Notes: generated by a model not told the origin, from the sequence alone. A stretch of DNA of 64,000 bases from Batillaria attramentaria (GCA_018292915.2 JACVVK020000017.1:955001-1019000), one strand, 5' to 3'; positions 41,274 through 51,029 are shown, numbered from the stretch's first letter. Made by a program: numbers and translations.

Positions 41274-41355
41274 TCGCCACGCTTCTTGACACGTCACGTG
41301 ACTCGTGTCAAACATCGCCACGCTTCTTGACACGTCACGTGACTCGTGTCAAACA
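41274..41355 (+). promoter_or_regulatory. two 41-bp direct repeats with CACGTG palindrome, upstream of the transposase
   Basis: Each unit contains ttgacacgtcacgtgactcg followed by tgtcaa. This pairs ttgacacg with cgtgtcaa around a CACGTG centre. The pair ends about 70 bp before the presumed start codon (41,424), so it may be promoter or transposase-binding sequence. Inference only. Confidence 0.4.
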
Positions 41356-41423
41356 TGCCTATAATTATAAGTACACGACAATTCATTCCGTCAACCAGTC
41401 TTCGTTTTTCATTGACTATCATC

Positions 41424-41689
41424 ATGGACGACACTCTGTATGACAACGTGTTGAACTATTTGAAAAATGGCACTTACCCTCTGACCGCGAAAGGGGAAAA
41501 CGTGATGTGACTAAAGTTAAAAAGAGACAGTTGAGAAAGACTGCTGCAAAATACACAATTCGAGAGGATGTGCTCTACCACGACGGAATCCTCGTGGCAA
41601 AGAGGAACCAGGTTCCAGAGATATTGCAAGAGTTTCATGACAACTATGTGAGCGGAGGACATTTGGGGATGAACAAGACTTATAAGAAG
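41424..41689 (+). pseudogene. Ginger-like transposase, N-terminal exon (HHCC first half)
   Basis: It starts MDDTLYDNVLNYLKNGTYPL. The frame shifts near 41,490 and continues KVKKRQLRKTAAKYTIREDV, then FHDNYVSGGHLGMNKTYKK. This is the integrase zinc-finger N-terminus with H...GHxG. The layout 'Y..I..YL..G.YP' followed by a basic patch is typical of GIN-type integrases. The exon ends at the donor AAG|GTGAGC. The role is assembly and DNA-end recognition by the transposase. Because of the frame break it is scored as a pseudogene. Confidence 0.8.
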
Positions 41690-42042
41690 GTGAGCACCCG
41701 TTTTTGTACTCCCAGTTTTAACAGGCTTTAGAATGGGAACGAGGTTTTGTGTGTTTCTGGTATGTCTGGTATAACCAACACATCGGATATAGCGGCCACT
41801 TTTGTCCTGGTGGACGTTATATCCGATGACTCCGTATATAACGTAAATTTTCCGGTATAGCCGATGTCTTCGGTATATAACGGACATTTTCCGGATTGAA
41901 GACATTTCCTTTGCTGGCTCTCTCTCTCTCTCTCTCTCTCTCACTCACACCCCCCCCCCCCACACACACACACACTGTTATCTACCAGTTATCTTTAAGA
42001 CATAGTATTTATAAATATTTCATTACTCTTTTTTCTCTCTAG
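41690..42042 (+). other. intron of the Ginger-like transposase
   Basis: 353 bp, GTGAGC ... ttttttctctctag. The two sides join H/H and C/C halves of the zinc finger in frame. It contains repeats of 'tatatccgatg/tatataacg' (41,783-41,885) and CT, C and CA tracts. Confidence 0.75.
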
Positions 42043-42810
42043 GTCTTGGAGCGTTACTTCTGGCATGGAATGAAACAGGAGGTTGAAGACTACTGCAGAT
42101 CATGCTGTGTGTGCCAGAAACATGAACGCTTGCAGAAAGAAGCCAGCAGCACCGCTTCACCCCATCCCAGTGCCCAAAAAGAAGTGGAGCCTCGTTGGAA
42201 TGGACATCATAGGACCTTTGCAGGTCACTGACAGAGGTAACCAGTACATTGTTGCCCTCACAGACCACTTTACAAAGTTTCCCGTTGCCAAGGCCATCCC
42301 GTGCAAGAGTTCAGAGGAAGTTGCCAGATTCATGTACGAAACCATCTGCATCTTTGGCGCGTTTGATTCCCTCATAACTGACCAAGGCCGTGAGTTCATT
42401 AACTTTGCGCTTGATATTCTCACCGACCGTTTCAATATCAACCATCGCATTTCTTCGGCCTACCACCCTGAGACGAACGGCCAACGGGAGAGGGACAATA
42501 GGACACTCAAAGACACTTTGGTAAAGATCACAGACAATGATGATTGGGATGAACTCTTGCCAGCAGCCCTGTTCGCCTACCGAACATCCGTTCACAAGTC
42601 TACACAGTTTTCACCCTTTTTTGGCATTGTATGGTGAGCAGGCAAAACTACCATTTGACGTCACTGGTGATGCCAACGAGCAAGATCTGAACGAAGAAAT
42701 CATGGACACTATGAAGGGGATTCACGAGGAAGTCAAGAACAAAATTGGTGAAAACATTTCAAGGGCGCAGAAGAAGCAGAAAGAGTACTATGACAGCAGG
42801 GCGTGCATAT
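42043..42810 (+). pseudogene. Ginger-like transposase, catalytic core (D,D35E)
   Basis: It opens ERYFWHGMKQEV and completes the zinc finger with YCRSCCVCQ. After a frame break near 42,150 comes the catalytic domain. First Asp is in GMDIIGPL (42,203), second in LITDQGREF (42,380). The Glu is in HPETNGQRERDNRTLK (42,488), exactly 35 residues after the second Asp. A second break near 42,618 (a T run) leads to ALYGEQAKLPFDV, and a third near 42,805 into the GPY/F frame. This domain would cut and join element ends to target DNA in the nucleus. The catalytic residues are kept despite the breaks. Confidence 0.88.
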
Positions 42811-43656
42811 GACCACGGGTTCCGCATCGGAGACAAAGTCTTAATCATCAATGCTGCACGAGTACACAGAATGGGAGGCAAGATGGCACCAAGATTCGTC
42901 GGGCCATATGAGGTCATAAGTGTGTTGCCGAAGGGTCGACTTCAACTGAAGAACACTAAAAGTGGGAAAATACTGAAGAATCTCTACAATATCAGCAACG
43001 TCAAATTGTTCCATGATCGTACACAGGACAACGCTGACCCCTCCCATGCTCCACAGGCTGACCCCTCCTATCATCCACAGGCTGACCCCTCCCATGCTCC
43101 ACAGGCTGACCCCTCCTATCATCCACAGGCTGACCCCTCCCATGCTCCACAGGCTGACCCCTCCTATCATCCACAGGCTGACCCCTCCCATACTCCACAG
43201 GCTGACCCCTCCCATGCTCCACAGGCTGACCCCTCCTATCATCCACAGGCTGACCCCTCCTATCATCCACAGGCTGACCCCTCCCATGCTCCACAGGCTG
43301 ACCCCTCCTATCATCCACAGGCTGACCCCTCTTGCCAGCCGCCATTGAGAATGAAGTTCCACCCCGTTGATGGTGCCTGGCAAAAGGATCGGGCCTCCAG
43401 TTTGAATTTCCCCAGACTTTTCAGGCGGCACCCCTCAAGGGAAAGTGTTGAAGTTGACATTACGGCTACACCTCTCGATAGCGTTAGCGTAAAAGGAGAT
43501 GGGAATTGTTTTTTCCGGTCTGTGAGCTTTGTTGTTTTGGGGACTGAGTCGAAATATAAGGAATTCCGAATATCATTTGCGATTGGATTGAAAAGAATGA
43601 CAAACGCTTCTACGGAACGAGCGCACGTGAAAATTACGTCGCGACATCAAACATGA
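42806..43656 (+). pseudogene. transposase GPY/F module fused to repeat linker and OTU protease N-half
   Basis: One frame runs from FRIGDKVLIINAARVH and MAPRFVGPYEVI (the GPY/F module of gypsy-type integrases) through a block of 8-residue repeats. It continues into KGDGNCFFRSVSFVVLGTES, the OTU protease catalytic loop (Asp 43,498; Cys 43,507). The frame is lost near 43,575, where the sequence continues one register over. OTU domains remove ubiquitin or ubiquitin-like proteins; why Ginger elements carry one is not established. The uninterrupted join shows the protease is part of the same product or precursor. Confidence 0.85.
43033..43330 (+). repeat. 24-bp coding minisatellite, 12-13 copies
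   Basis: gctgacccctcccatgctcc plus acag alternates with gctgacccctcctatcatcc plus acag. It encodes QADPSHAP and QADPSYHP in an imperfect ABABAB-A'ABBAB order, ending in ADPSCQPP. All copies keep the frame. Confidence 0.95.
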
Positions 43657-43874
43657 GAAACGACCGTACTTGGGCCACCGAGGTTGAGATATTTGCTGCA
43701 GCCACCCTCTTGGACACGCCCGTGTATGTGTTCACAAGAGAGGCTCCAGGCCGACAACCTAGGTGGCTGAAATACGGGCCAGTTTGGCAATCGGCCCCAT
43801 TGAAAACAGACAGAGCAATTTATATAATGAATCTTGGACATCACTTTGCTCCTGTTTTTTGTGTCACTCCTTAG
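43576..43874 (+). pseudogene. OTU protease C-half of the Ginger-like element
   Basis: In the shifted register the sequence gives IEKNDKRFYGT-like codons, NMRNDRTWATEVEIFAAATL (the 'T-W-G/A-x-E-x-E-x-x-A' helix of OTU proteases) and LDTPVYVFTRE. It then gives IMNLGHHFAPVF with the catalytic His at 43,839-43,844, ending at TAG (43,872-43,874). With the upstream DGNC loop this completes a canonical OTU fold. Confidence 0.82.
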
Positions 43875-44468
43875 ACCAGAACTGTTAGTCTTCTGCTGTT
43901 TTTGTTGTTTCAAGCGTCATGATTTGAGACACTGGTACTCAGTCTTGACTGTCTACTTGAAGTACGCTGAAAGCCAAAGGTGGCAACTAGTTTTCATGTC
44001 ATGGACACTTACTTAATTTTGAAGAAATATTTTTCTATGGCGTTGTATAGAAAATATTAGATACTTGGTCTTTGATGTTATTCTCTAAATGCTATTTCCA
44101 GTTTAAAAAAATTGACAGGAAATGTGGACTTTCATGCATTCGATGACGTTTCATGCAAAGACAGTACGGTAGAAGTTTGTTTTGTACTTTGCTATTGTTA
44201 TTATTTTGCTCATTTCAGGACAAGATGTGCGATTAACAATTTATTAATTTACATTTATGTTGCGTTATAAAGTGCACAGCGCTCTGGTTAACAATTTCTG
44301 TTGCAACTCTTTGCTATTCATTAACTGTTTCTTGTTTCATTTCTTGTTTCTTTGACACAGTTTGACTGGACATACCTTTTGAAATAAAGTTTTTCTTGTC
44401 AAAGAACGTAAATGTCTATTTCAGGTTTTGCTAGAGAGAGAGAGATAGAGAGTGGGGGGGGGGGGGGG

Positions 44469-44500
<32 letters not shown>

Positions 44501-44743
44501 TGATTGACTTATTTATTTATTGTTTGAAATTCTAGTAATAATGTTTAGTATTCGGTACAACCATCTCATAAACAAAAACAAAAAAAAAAGAACCAATGCA
44601 AAAAAACAACTGAAAGAAACAAGAACCAACAACCAAACAAATATATCTCACACACACAAAAATAACAACAAGCACATAAATCGGAAAAAAAGAAAAAAAA
44701 ATGTTCCTATGGCCCTGTGCTTTTGGGGACAATAAAGTTTTGT
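43875..44743 (+). other. 3' untranslated region of the element with AATAAA
   Basis: No further coding frame. AATAAA at 44,383-44,388 (gaaataaagtttttcttg) is the likely polyadenylation signal. (GA)n and G runs lie at 44,431-44,498, and A-rich sequence runs to the right terminal repeat. Confidence 0.6.
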
Positions 44744-44973
44744 AACAATAAAGTTAAAAATAAATACTGACATAGCTCTACATTGGTTAGAAAAGAGGGG
44801 GACCAGTTCGAGAGGGGGCCTATTTTGGATGCGAGGGGGGACCAAAATCGCCCAGGGGGACCAGTCGAAAACGAGGCTGGATGTCTAAGGGGGGGACCAT
44901 TATAGAGCAGTTTTTGCCACGAATTGGTCCCCCGGGGGACTACTTCAGAGGGGGGACCGGACCGGATGCTACA
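44744..44973 (-). repeat. right terminal inverted repeat of the Ginger-like element
   Basis: 230 bp complementary to the left end, finishing ccggaccggatgctaca. Followed by the CCGGG duplication. Confidence 0.92.
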
Positions 44974-45045
44974 CCGGGGCTAAACTCCCTAACCCTGACT
45001 TTTACATGCGGGCCCTGATATATGAAAAGAGACTAGACTCGTGGG

Positions 45046-45440
45046 GTAGTCGGTGGTTTGGTGGTTCAGACTTCGTCACCTATGGGAGAGGTCAAGTTCG
45101 AATCCGACTCGGGGGCAAAGGATTTTTCCTTCTCGTGCGTGGCACCGTCTGTTCAGGCCGATCGTCGGGGGGTGTTTCCGGGTACTCCGGCTTCCTCCCC
45201 CTCTGCTTTGGAAATGTTCAGCTCACAAAATTCAAAAATAAAATGCAATTCTACATTCCGAAACCTAAATTGCTGAGCTGACCCTTTGCACCGCTTGATT
45301 GTAATGTGTTCATGCCCAGTGTGAGAGAGAATGCGTGTGATTCACGTGAGCGTGCGCGTTGGGTTCAGATCGCGGCGCTTTGAGCGAATTCAAGAAACTG
45401 GGTGAAGCGCCTACACAATACACAGGTCTTATTATCATTA
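45046..45440 (+). mobile_element. type 3 composite SINE
   Basis: A tRNA-like head (gtcggtggtttggtggttca, tcgtcacc, gttcgaatccga) is followed by the type 3 body and the LINE-like end gggtgaagcgcc, acacaatacacagg and ATT repeats. It abuts the mariner fragment directly. Confidence 0.75.
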
Positions 45441-45444
45441 TTAT

Positions 45445-45893
45445 TTTACAAGGAACTGTGGCAATCGATATTCTGCCTGAGAAGACAACAATCAATGCAA
45501 CATACTACACAGGAGTTGTGCTTCCCAAAGTTGTCAAGGAAGTGTGCAATCAGCGCCCAACCGTTGGCACCTCAAGAACCTTGCTTCTGCATGACAATGC
45601 AGCTGCCCACAAAGCCAAGGTCACCACGACCTTTCTATCTGACCGAGGAATCCAGATTTTGGACCACCCACTCTACAGTCCAGACCTTGCACCATGCGAC
45701 TTCTGGCTTTTCCCTATCCTGAAAGAGAGACTCGCTGGCCAGAAGTTTGACCGTGTACAGGACTTCGCAAAAGCAGTAAAATCACAGCTCGATGCCATAC
45801 CCAAGGAGGAATACCAGGGGGGCGCTTTTTGCGTGGCGCAGAAGGCTGGAAAAGTGTGTACGGGTCAAGGGGGAATACTTCGAGGGGATGTGA
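45445..45893 (+). pseudogene. mariner transposase, C-terminal half
   Basis: It encodes AIDILPEKTTINATYYTGVV, TLLLHDNAAAHKAKVTTTFL and HPLYSPDLAPCDFWLFPILK. The second and third catalytic aspartates (45,593 and 45,698) are 34 residues apart, the D34D signature of mariner rather than Tc1 elements. A six-G run at 45,817-45,822 shifts the frame; after it the usual mariner ending (W..R...C....G.YFEG) and a stop at 45,891-45,893 are present. The first aspartate, the DNA-binding domain and the 5' terminal repeat are missing. Confidence 0.88.
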
Positions 45894-46025
45894 AGATAAG
45901 AAGCAGAGTTACATAGCTGTTTCCAATTCCCATTGAACAACCCTCGTATTTGTCTGAAACGTAGCTCTAGTCCCAGGCCTATTACGTCAAGGCGTACCTA
46001 GAGAGGCTTGTCTTACGCTGTCTTC

Positions 46026-46082
46026 GTATATACAATACAATACAATACAATACAATACAATACAATACAATACAATACAATA
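46026..46082 (+). repeat. (AATAC)n pentanucleotide
   Basis: About 11 perfect AATAC units after a LINE-like end (cttgtcttacgctgtcttcg). Confidence 0.95.
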
Positions 46083-46283
46083 GCAGAGAAATTTCTCTTC
46101 TGCAGTACGGTCGGACAATATATAAGATAACAGCATTCAGTTGAAGCCGCTCTGCCTCTCTCCGTCTGTGTGTGTCTCTGTCTGTCTCTGTCTACCCCCC
46201 GCCCCCCACCACCACCACCACAGCCCCACCCCCACACACACACACACACAGACACGCACGCACGCACACAAACAAATACGTGT

Positions 46284-46291
46284 ATATCGCG

Positions 46292-46376
<85 letters not shown>
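46284..46376 (+). repeat. (CA)n microsatellite
   Basis: About 85 bp of CA. It follows looser CCACCA and CACACGCACG sequence from 46,198. Confidence 0.96.
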
Positions 46377-46377
<1 letters not shown>

Positions 46378-46736
46378 TTAGTCTTTTAGCCTCGGCTTAG
46401 TCACGCCAGTCTCACGCTTACGCCCGAGCTCAGTCTCTCCATGCATCACCCCCAGAGATTATTATTGAAAGGCCGAAGAAGGGATACTTCGGACGTTTGC
46501 AGGGGAGAAAACTGTGCTCAGCAACAGCGACAACAAGAACACTTGTTTGTTGTCAACATCCCTCTTTTGGAAAATTACCATGTTTTAAAAGAACTTTCTA
46601 ATATGTTTTGACAGTGTCGTGCCGACCTCACCAGAATTGCTCAAATTTCTTTAGTCTTTTTTACATAATTATGCGTTTTGATTAGTTTGACACAGGGAGA
46701 AGAAAGACAGAGAGGAGATAAAAATAGTTGTCGATT

Positions 46737-47112
<376 letters not shown>

Positions 47113-47238
47113 GAGAGAGAGAGAGAGAGAGAGAGTGTGTTTCTCATCTGAAGCGGGCTTTTTAAGGTTATGTCAGCAGTACTCAAACTGCAAGACACTG
47201 ACATTTGTCGGCCGTCCGAACTAGGCAATGTCCAGCGA

Positions 47239-47422
47239 GTGTGGGTGGGTGTTTGGGAGTTTAACGTCCTTTTCCACCACGTATGGGTGACATCAAAGAC
47301 GGGACAACGAGAAAAAGGCCAGTACAGATATATATTTGGCCCCAGGCGGGTTCCGAACTCACGACCTGAGCATTGAAAGTCCAACGCTATACCATTCGGC
47401 TGTCCCGGTTACCCCCCAAAAT
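47239..47422 (-). mobile_element. tRNA-Arg SINE
   Basis: Minus-strand copy. Target-site duplication tccagcga at 47,231-47,238 and 47,423-47,430. Confidence 0.8.
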
Positions 47423-47434
47423 TCCAGCGACCCC

Positions 47435-47990
47435 CCTATCTGTCTTTATCTTATTTCACAGCATTTATGCAGTCTCTCACCCCTAGCTTCTGTAAGAGTG
47501 CATCGGTCTAACGAAAAATGCCACAGAGAAACCACACACTCAATCCTGACTGAACAGCGTGTCCGGGCAGTTCATCCCCCGGCTTATCTCCCCTGGCTTA
47601 TCTCCTCCAACCATCCATTTTCCTTCGGCAGGCTCCAGCCTAAATATCTCCAGGCTATGACGGATATCGGATATTAAATGCATGTCACGTTAATTTGCAA
47701 TTATTTTTTTTATGAGGTTAAAAACTACTACATCACTACTGTCAAAGTGGAAAACAGGCCAAAGTGCTTTAAAAGTGTTTATGAACTCTATAGATCTTAG
47801 GCATTTTTTTCCAAATGAAGGTACTACGGAAATTGCCATAGTATGGAAATGAACTTGCTGGGAGATTTGCCGTTTTGCTTCAGGGCATGGAAAGCGGAAG
47901 TAATCGCCAGATTATGCGATATTAATGTAAAGTGCATCAAATGAAAAGTAAGACACACTTAACTCTTGAAAGCCCATGCAAAACTCGCGA
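47435..47990. other. no gene recognised
   Basis: Unique-looking sequence. No repeat or coding frame is supported. Confidence 0.35.
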
Positions 47991-48006
47991 TTTTCCTTAA
48001 AAATTA

Positions 48007-48180
48007 GGGGAGCCGGGGTGGTCGAATGGTAGAGCGTTGGACTACTAATGCTCGAGTCGTGAGTTCGATCCCAGCTGGGACCAAAAATTTGTGCTGGCTT
48101 TTTCATCGTTGCCCCGTCTTTGATATCACCCTATGTGGTGGAAAAGGACGTTAAACCCCCAAACACCTACCCCACCCACC
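48007..48180 (+). mobile_element. tRNA-Arg(UCU)-headed SINE
   Basis: Full-length copy. Perfect 11-bp target-site duplication cttaaaaatta at 47,996-48,006 and 48,181-48,191. Confidence 0.9.
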
Positions 48181-48391
48181 CTTAAAAATTAATCTTCAGA
48201 CCACATTAGCCGTTTCAAGCCACTATAATGCAATCTGCAGCGGGCTCGGGCTTGACGGGAAGGCCCACGCCTCGTGTAATAGTGGCTTGAAGTGGTTCCT
48301 ACTGGTGTGCAGTGGCTTGTTCTTTTTAACCAGTTTTTCATATAGAGGGCAGGGCGTGGTCGGGCTTGGGATCTGAAAAACGCAAGAACTA

Positions 48392-48918
48392 CCGGCACCC
48401 CGTAGTGTAGTGGTTAGCACTTCGGACTATGGACCGGGAGACCCGGGTTCGAGTCCCAGCCGAGGCAAGCGGGATTTTTCCTACCTAGGTCGGCTCCTAC
48501 CCAGAGCGGGTGTGCTATGGGCCAAATGGGGAGGCTGTTGCCACACAGCCGAGCTTCACCCACTTCACGGGTGCGACTTTGGGGGTGCTTCCCTTGGTAT
48601 GACACGTCTTATGATGTGGATGATTACACGGCCGGCACCGCAGGTGCCGTAGTTCCCGGGCCTGGTTAATGCCGGGATATTTATGACAGGAAGCGTGGAA
48701 TGCGGCCCTGTCCCGCAGTCCCAAACCACACGGACCTCCATAGCATCATCTCACCTTCATCCTCACCTCCATCATCATGCATAATAAAAAAAATTGCCCC
48801 GACTTCCGAGCCCTCCGTGGATTCCATCCATTACCAGGGAGGAACACCACTGGAGCCGGCAAAGAGTTGTGGCAGCAAAAATAAAAACAACAACAACAAA
48901 AAAAACAAAACAAAAAAA
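48392..48918 (+). mobile_element. long tRNA-headed element (type 4), reference copy
   Basis: A tRNA-like head (cccgtagtgtagtggttagc, acttcggactatgg, gggttcgagtcccagcc; closest in feel to tRNA-Gln/Val) leads a 450-bp body. The body contains cgggatttttcctacctagg, gagcgggtgtgctatgggcc, gacacgtcttatgatgtgga, tgccgggatatttatgacag and gcatcatctcaccttcatcc, with an A-rich tail. A 16-bp duplication aaaaacgcaagaacta (48,376-48,391 and 48,919-48,934) defines the unit at 527 bp. It encodes no protein. It is unusually long for a SINE. Confidence 0.88.
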
Positions 48919-48935
48919 AAAAACGCAAGAACTAT

Positions 48936-49350
48936 AGGACACTGCCGTGGTCAAGTGAACTGGTAGACGTTCTTCAAAGAAGTCCTTCCCTTTGTAATAT
49001 GTACTTAACATGACACCTCCTTGTAAATGGGGGAGCCGGGACAGCCGAATGGTAGAGCGTTGGACTTCACTGCTTGGGTCGTGAGTTCGAATTCCGGCTG
49101 GGGCCAAATATTTCAGCTGGCCTTTTTCTCGTTGTCTTTGATATCACCCATACGTGGTGGAAAAGGACGTTAAACTCCCAAACACCCATCCCACCCATCC
49201 CAGCCAACCCCAAACACCCACCCCACCCCTCCCAGCCACCCACCCCACCCCCTAGTAATATGACCTAAACACGACAAGAGACAGGACACTGCCGTGGTCA
49301 AGTGAACTGGTAGGTGTTCGTCAGAAAGACTCCTTCCCCTTGTAATATGC
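48936..49350 (+). repeat. 75-bp direct repeat flanking a SINE
   Basis: ggacactgccgtggtcaagt to tccttccctttgtaatatg (48,936-49,002) recurs at 49,281-49,347 with about 10% differences. A SINE lies between the copies. Confidence 0.75.
49027..49205 (+). mobile_element. tRNA-Arg SINE
   Basis: Plus-strand copy with small deletions (anticodon arm; gccccg lost). Its C/A-rich tail is extended to 49,250 by CCCACCCC repeats. Confidence 0.8.
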
Positions 49351-49549
49351 CCACAACACGAAACACACATTTTCTAACGAAATTGAAACTCGCTTGGTGC
49401 ACCTGACCTCGCGAAGACAAGCTCCTATATAGGACGGTGTCGGCTGTTGAAAACAACTCCCGATACTCCTTTATTCCGTCTCGCATCCTGTAATTGACTG
49501 AGAGGTCCGGATCTTAATTATCCAGAGGAAACGGCCGCGAAGATTGAAA

Positions 49550-49763
49550 GAGGCATTTTCGTGAATTTACTGAGGTTTTTATTAGGATAGGGTTCAATAA
49601 CTGTCGGTAGAAGGATTGGGGGGAGGGGAGGAGGGGGAAGGAAGGAGGGGGGGGGGGCGATGTTATCGTTTGTGGAAAACAATCATACGGATGTTCCTTC
49701 GAAATGTCGGTCACCTTGAGGGTGGGGTTCAATAATTAAGACCACGGGTGGGGGGAGGCATGT

Positions 49764-49794
<31 letters not shown>

Positions 49795-50165
49795 GGCTCA
49801 TGGAAGACAACTATACAGATGTCCCCGTCATGAACTGTCTGCCTGTCCGCCTCCTTCAAGGTTCAATAATAAAGCCGGTAGGAGAGGTGTAAGACTGGAG
49901 AGGGCCGGGAGTACATGTAGGTGGAGGTTATCAGATTGGGGCTGGAGGTCGCCGCTCATAGAAAAACAATCTTATCAGATGTCTCCTTGTACCCTTGGCC
50001 ACCTTGAGGGTAGGGCTCAATAATTATGTCGGTGAGAGATGTCGGTGGTGAGGTTAAAAAACAAAAAGAGCGATGAGGTCGGAAGGGGGGAGGGGGAGGT
50101 GGGGTAATGAGGTTTTTCCTTCATGGAAATGTGGACCACTTTGAGGATAGGGTTTCCCTCATTCT
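49550..50165 (+). repeat. degenerate tandem array, about 140-bp unit, 5 copies
   Basis: The anchor 'gagggtagggttcaataattaagtcggtag' recurs at 49,585, 49,720, 49,857, 50,006 and (partial) 50,142. 'ttcatggaaaacaatcatacagatgtc' recurs between anchors. Purine-rich insertions of different length separate the units. Confidence 0.75.
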
Positions 50166-50351
50166 CCCCGAGCCACTACAATAATCATAACCAATGTTCG
50201 GTTCTCTTTGCTTCTGAGAGAGGCAAAGATGAAGCGAGTGGAGTTGGGTGAAGTGGCTTTCAAGAAGTAGACTAGCATTACTCCAGTGAGGCCTGAGCAC
50301 AGACAGACAACGGAGGGCATTGTCAGAAAAGTAGAATGCCTGACGGAAAGA

Positions 50352-50522
50352 GTGGGTAGGTGGGACCCTGTTAGTGGTTGCGGGGTGGGGTCGGTGGGTG
50401 TTTCGGGGTTTAACGTCCTTGTCCACCACATACGGGTGATATCAAAGGCGGAGCAACGATGAAAAAGCCAGCACAAATATTTGGCCCCAGCCGGGATACG
50501 AACTCACGACTGACCCGAACAT
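50352..50522 (-). mobile_element. tRNA-Arg SINE, 5'-truncated
   Basis: Target-site duplication tgcctgacggaaaga at 50,337-50,351; one mismatch at 50,523-50,537. An extended G/T-rich tail is on the left. Confidence 0.82.
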
Positions 50523-50759
50523 TGCCTGGCGGAAAGAAAAAGACGAAAAGCCAGGCTTATGAAAGGAGACACTCAATTTTGTTCAACTCCTGACAGCTAC
50601 GTGCCCTTGATTGGTCTGTGCATGGTAATTTTTGTTTCTACGTCGAAGCATTTTTAGGGGTGACTATGATGCTTGAGGCTAATAAGGAATATAATTATAG
50701 ACATTTTGAGGCCATGTGTATAAAAAATTATGTATCCTTCGCCCTGTGTGTCTCATACA

Positions 50760-50880
50760 GGGGTGGGGATGGGGTGGGCGTTCGGGAGTTTAACGTCCTT
50801 TTCCTCCACGTATGGGTGATACCAAAGGCGGGGCAACGAGATAAGGCCACCACGAATATTTGGCCCCAGCTGGGATTACA
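50760..50880 (-). mobile_element. tRNA-Arg SINE, head lost
   Basis: Tail and body to ggccccagctgggattac. The same truncated SINE occurs at 54,555, so it was present before repeat X copies b and c separated. Confidence 0.75.
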
Positions 50881-51029
50881 TAATACAGAGCAGGCATACA
50901 AAATAACATAATGATAATAAACACTCGTACTCCAGTTATGATTAAATGACAAAAGTTTCTATTCCTCGACACATTTCGTACCGCGCACGAGTATCCCACG
51001 TTTTTGACTCTTTTTAAGTTTTGGCCCTG

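Larger units (their letters stand above)
40495..44973 (+). mobile_element. Ginger1-like DNA transposon, 4.48 kb, decayed
   Basis: Long terminal inverted repeats start TGTAG and end CTACA. A 5-bp target-site duplication, CCGGG, lies at 40,490-40,494 and 44,974-44,978. Inside are an integrase-like transposase (41,424-43,030) and an OTU-type protease region (to 43,874). Ginger1 transposons are cut-and-paste DNA elements whose transposase is related to Ty3/gypsy integrases. They carry TGTNR termini, and many encode an OTU protease. There is no reverse transcriptase, Gag or LTR here, which excludes a retrotransposon. Several frame breaks suggest this copy cannot move by itself. Confidence 0.88.
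40252..45015 (+). mobile_element. family Z element interrupted by the Ginger-like transposon
   Basis: The left end is gggcccgtatgtaaaactcg; the right end (45,010-45,015) is acttttacatgcgggccc, its inverse. The interior matches 15,966-16,250. Without the 4.48-kb insertion the element would be about 280 bp, non-coding and MITE-like. Confidence 0.7.
50210..51010 (+). repeat. unclassified repeat X, copy b
   Basis: Shares ttactccagtgaggcctgag, gcatttttaggggtgactat, gcaggcatac and cgtaccgcgcacgagtatcc with copy c (54.1-55.6 kb). It is interrupted by SINEs at 50,352 and 50,760. Confidence 0.75.

Noticed and set aside
41474..41944. 156-codon minus-strand frame
   Set aside because: Antisense to the transposase first exon and intron, and contains CT-tract translation.
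43033..43330. CRISPR-like repeat
   Set aside because: 24-bp units directly adjoin without spacers and encode an in-frame peptide repeat.
42841..43431. 196-codon minus-strand gene
   Set aside because: Antisense of the 24-bp coding repeat in the transposon; the plus strand carries the real domains.
40495..44973. Ty3/gypsy retrotransposon at the integrase locus
   Set aside because: No Gag, RT, RNase H, LTR, PBS or polypurine tract; instead TIRs and a 5-bp TSD flank it.
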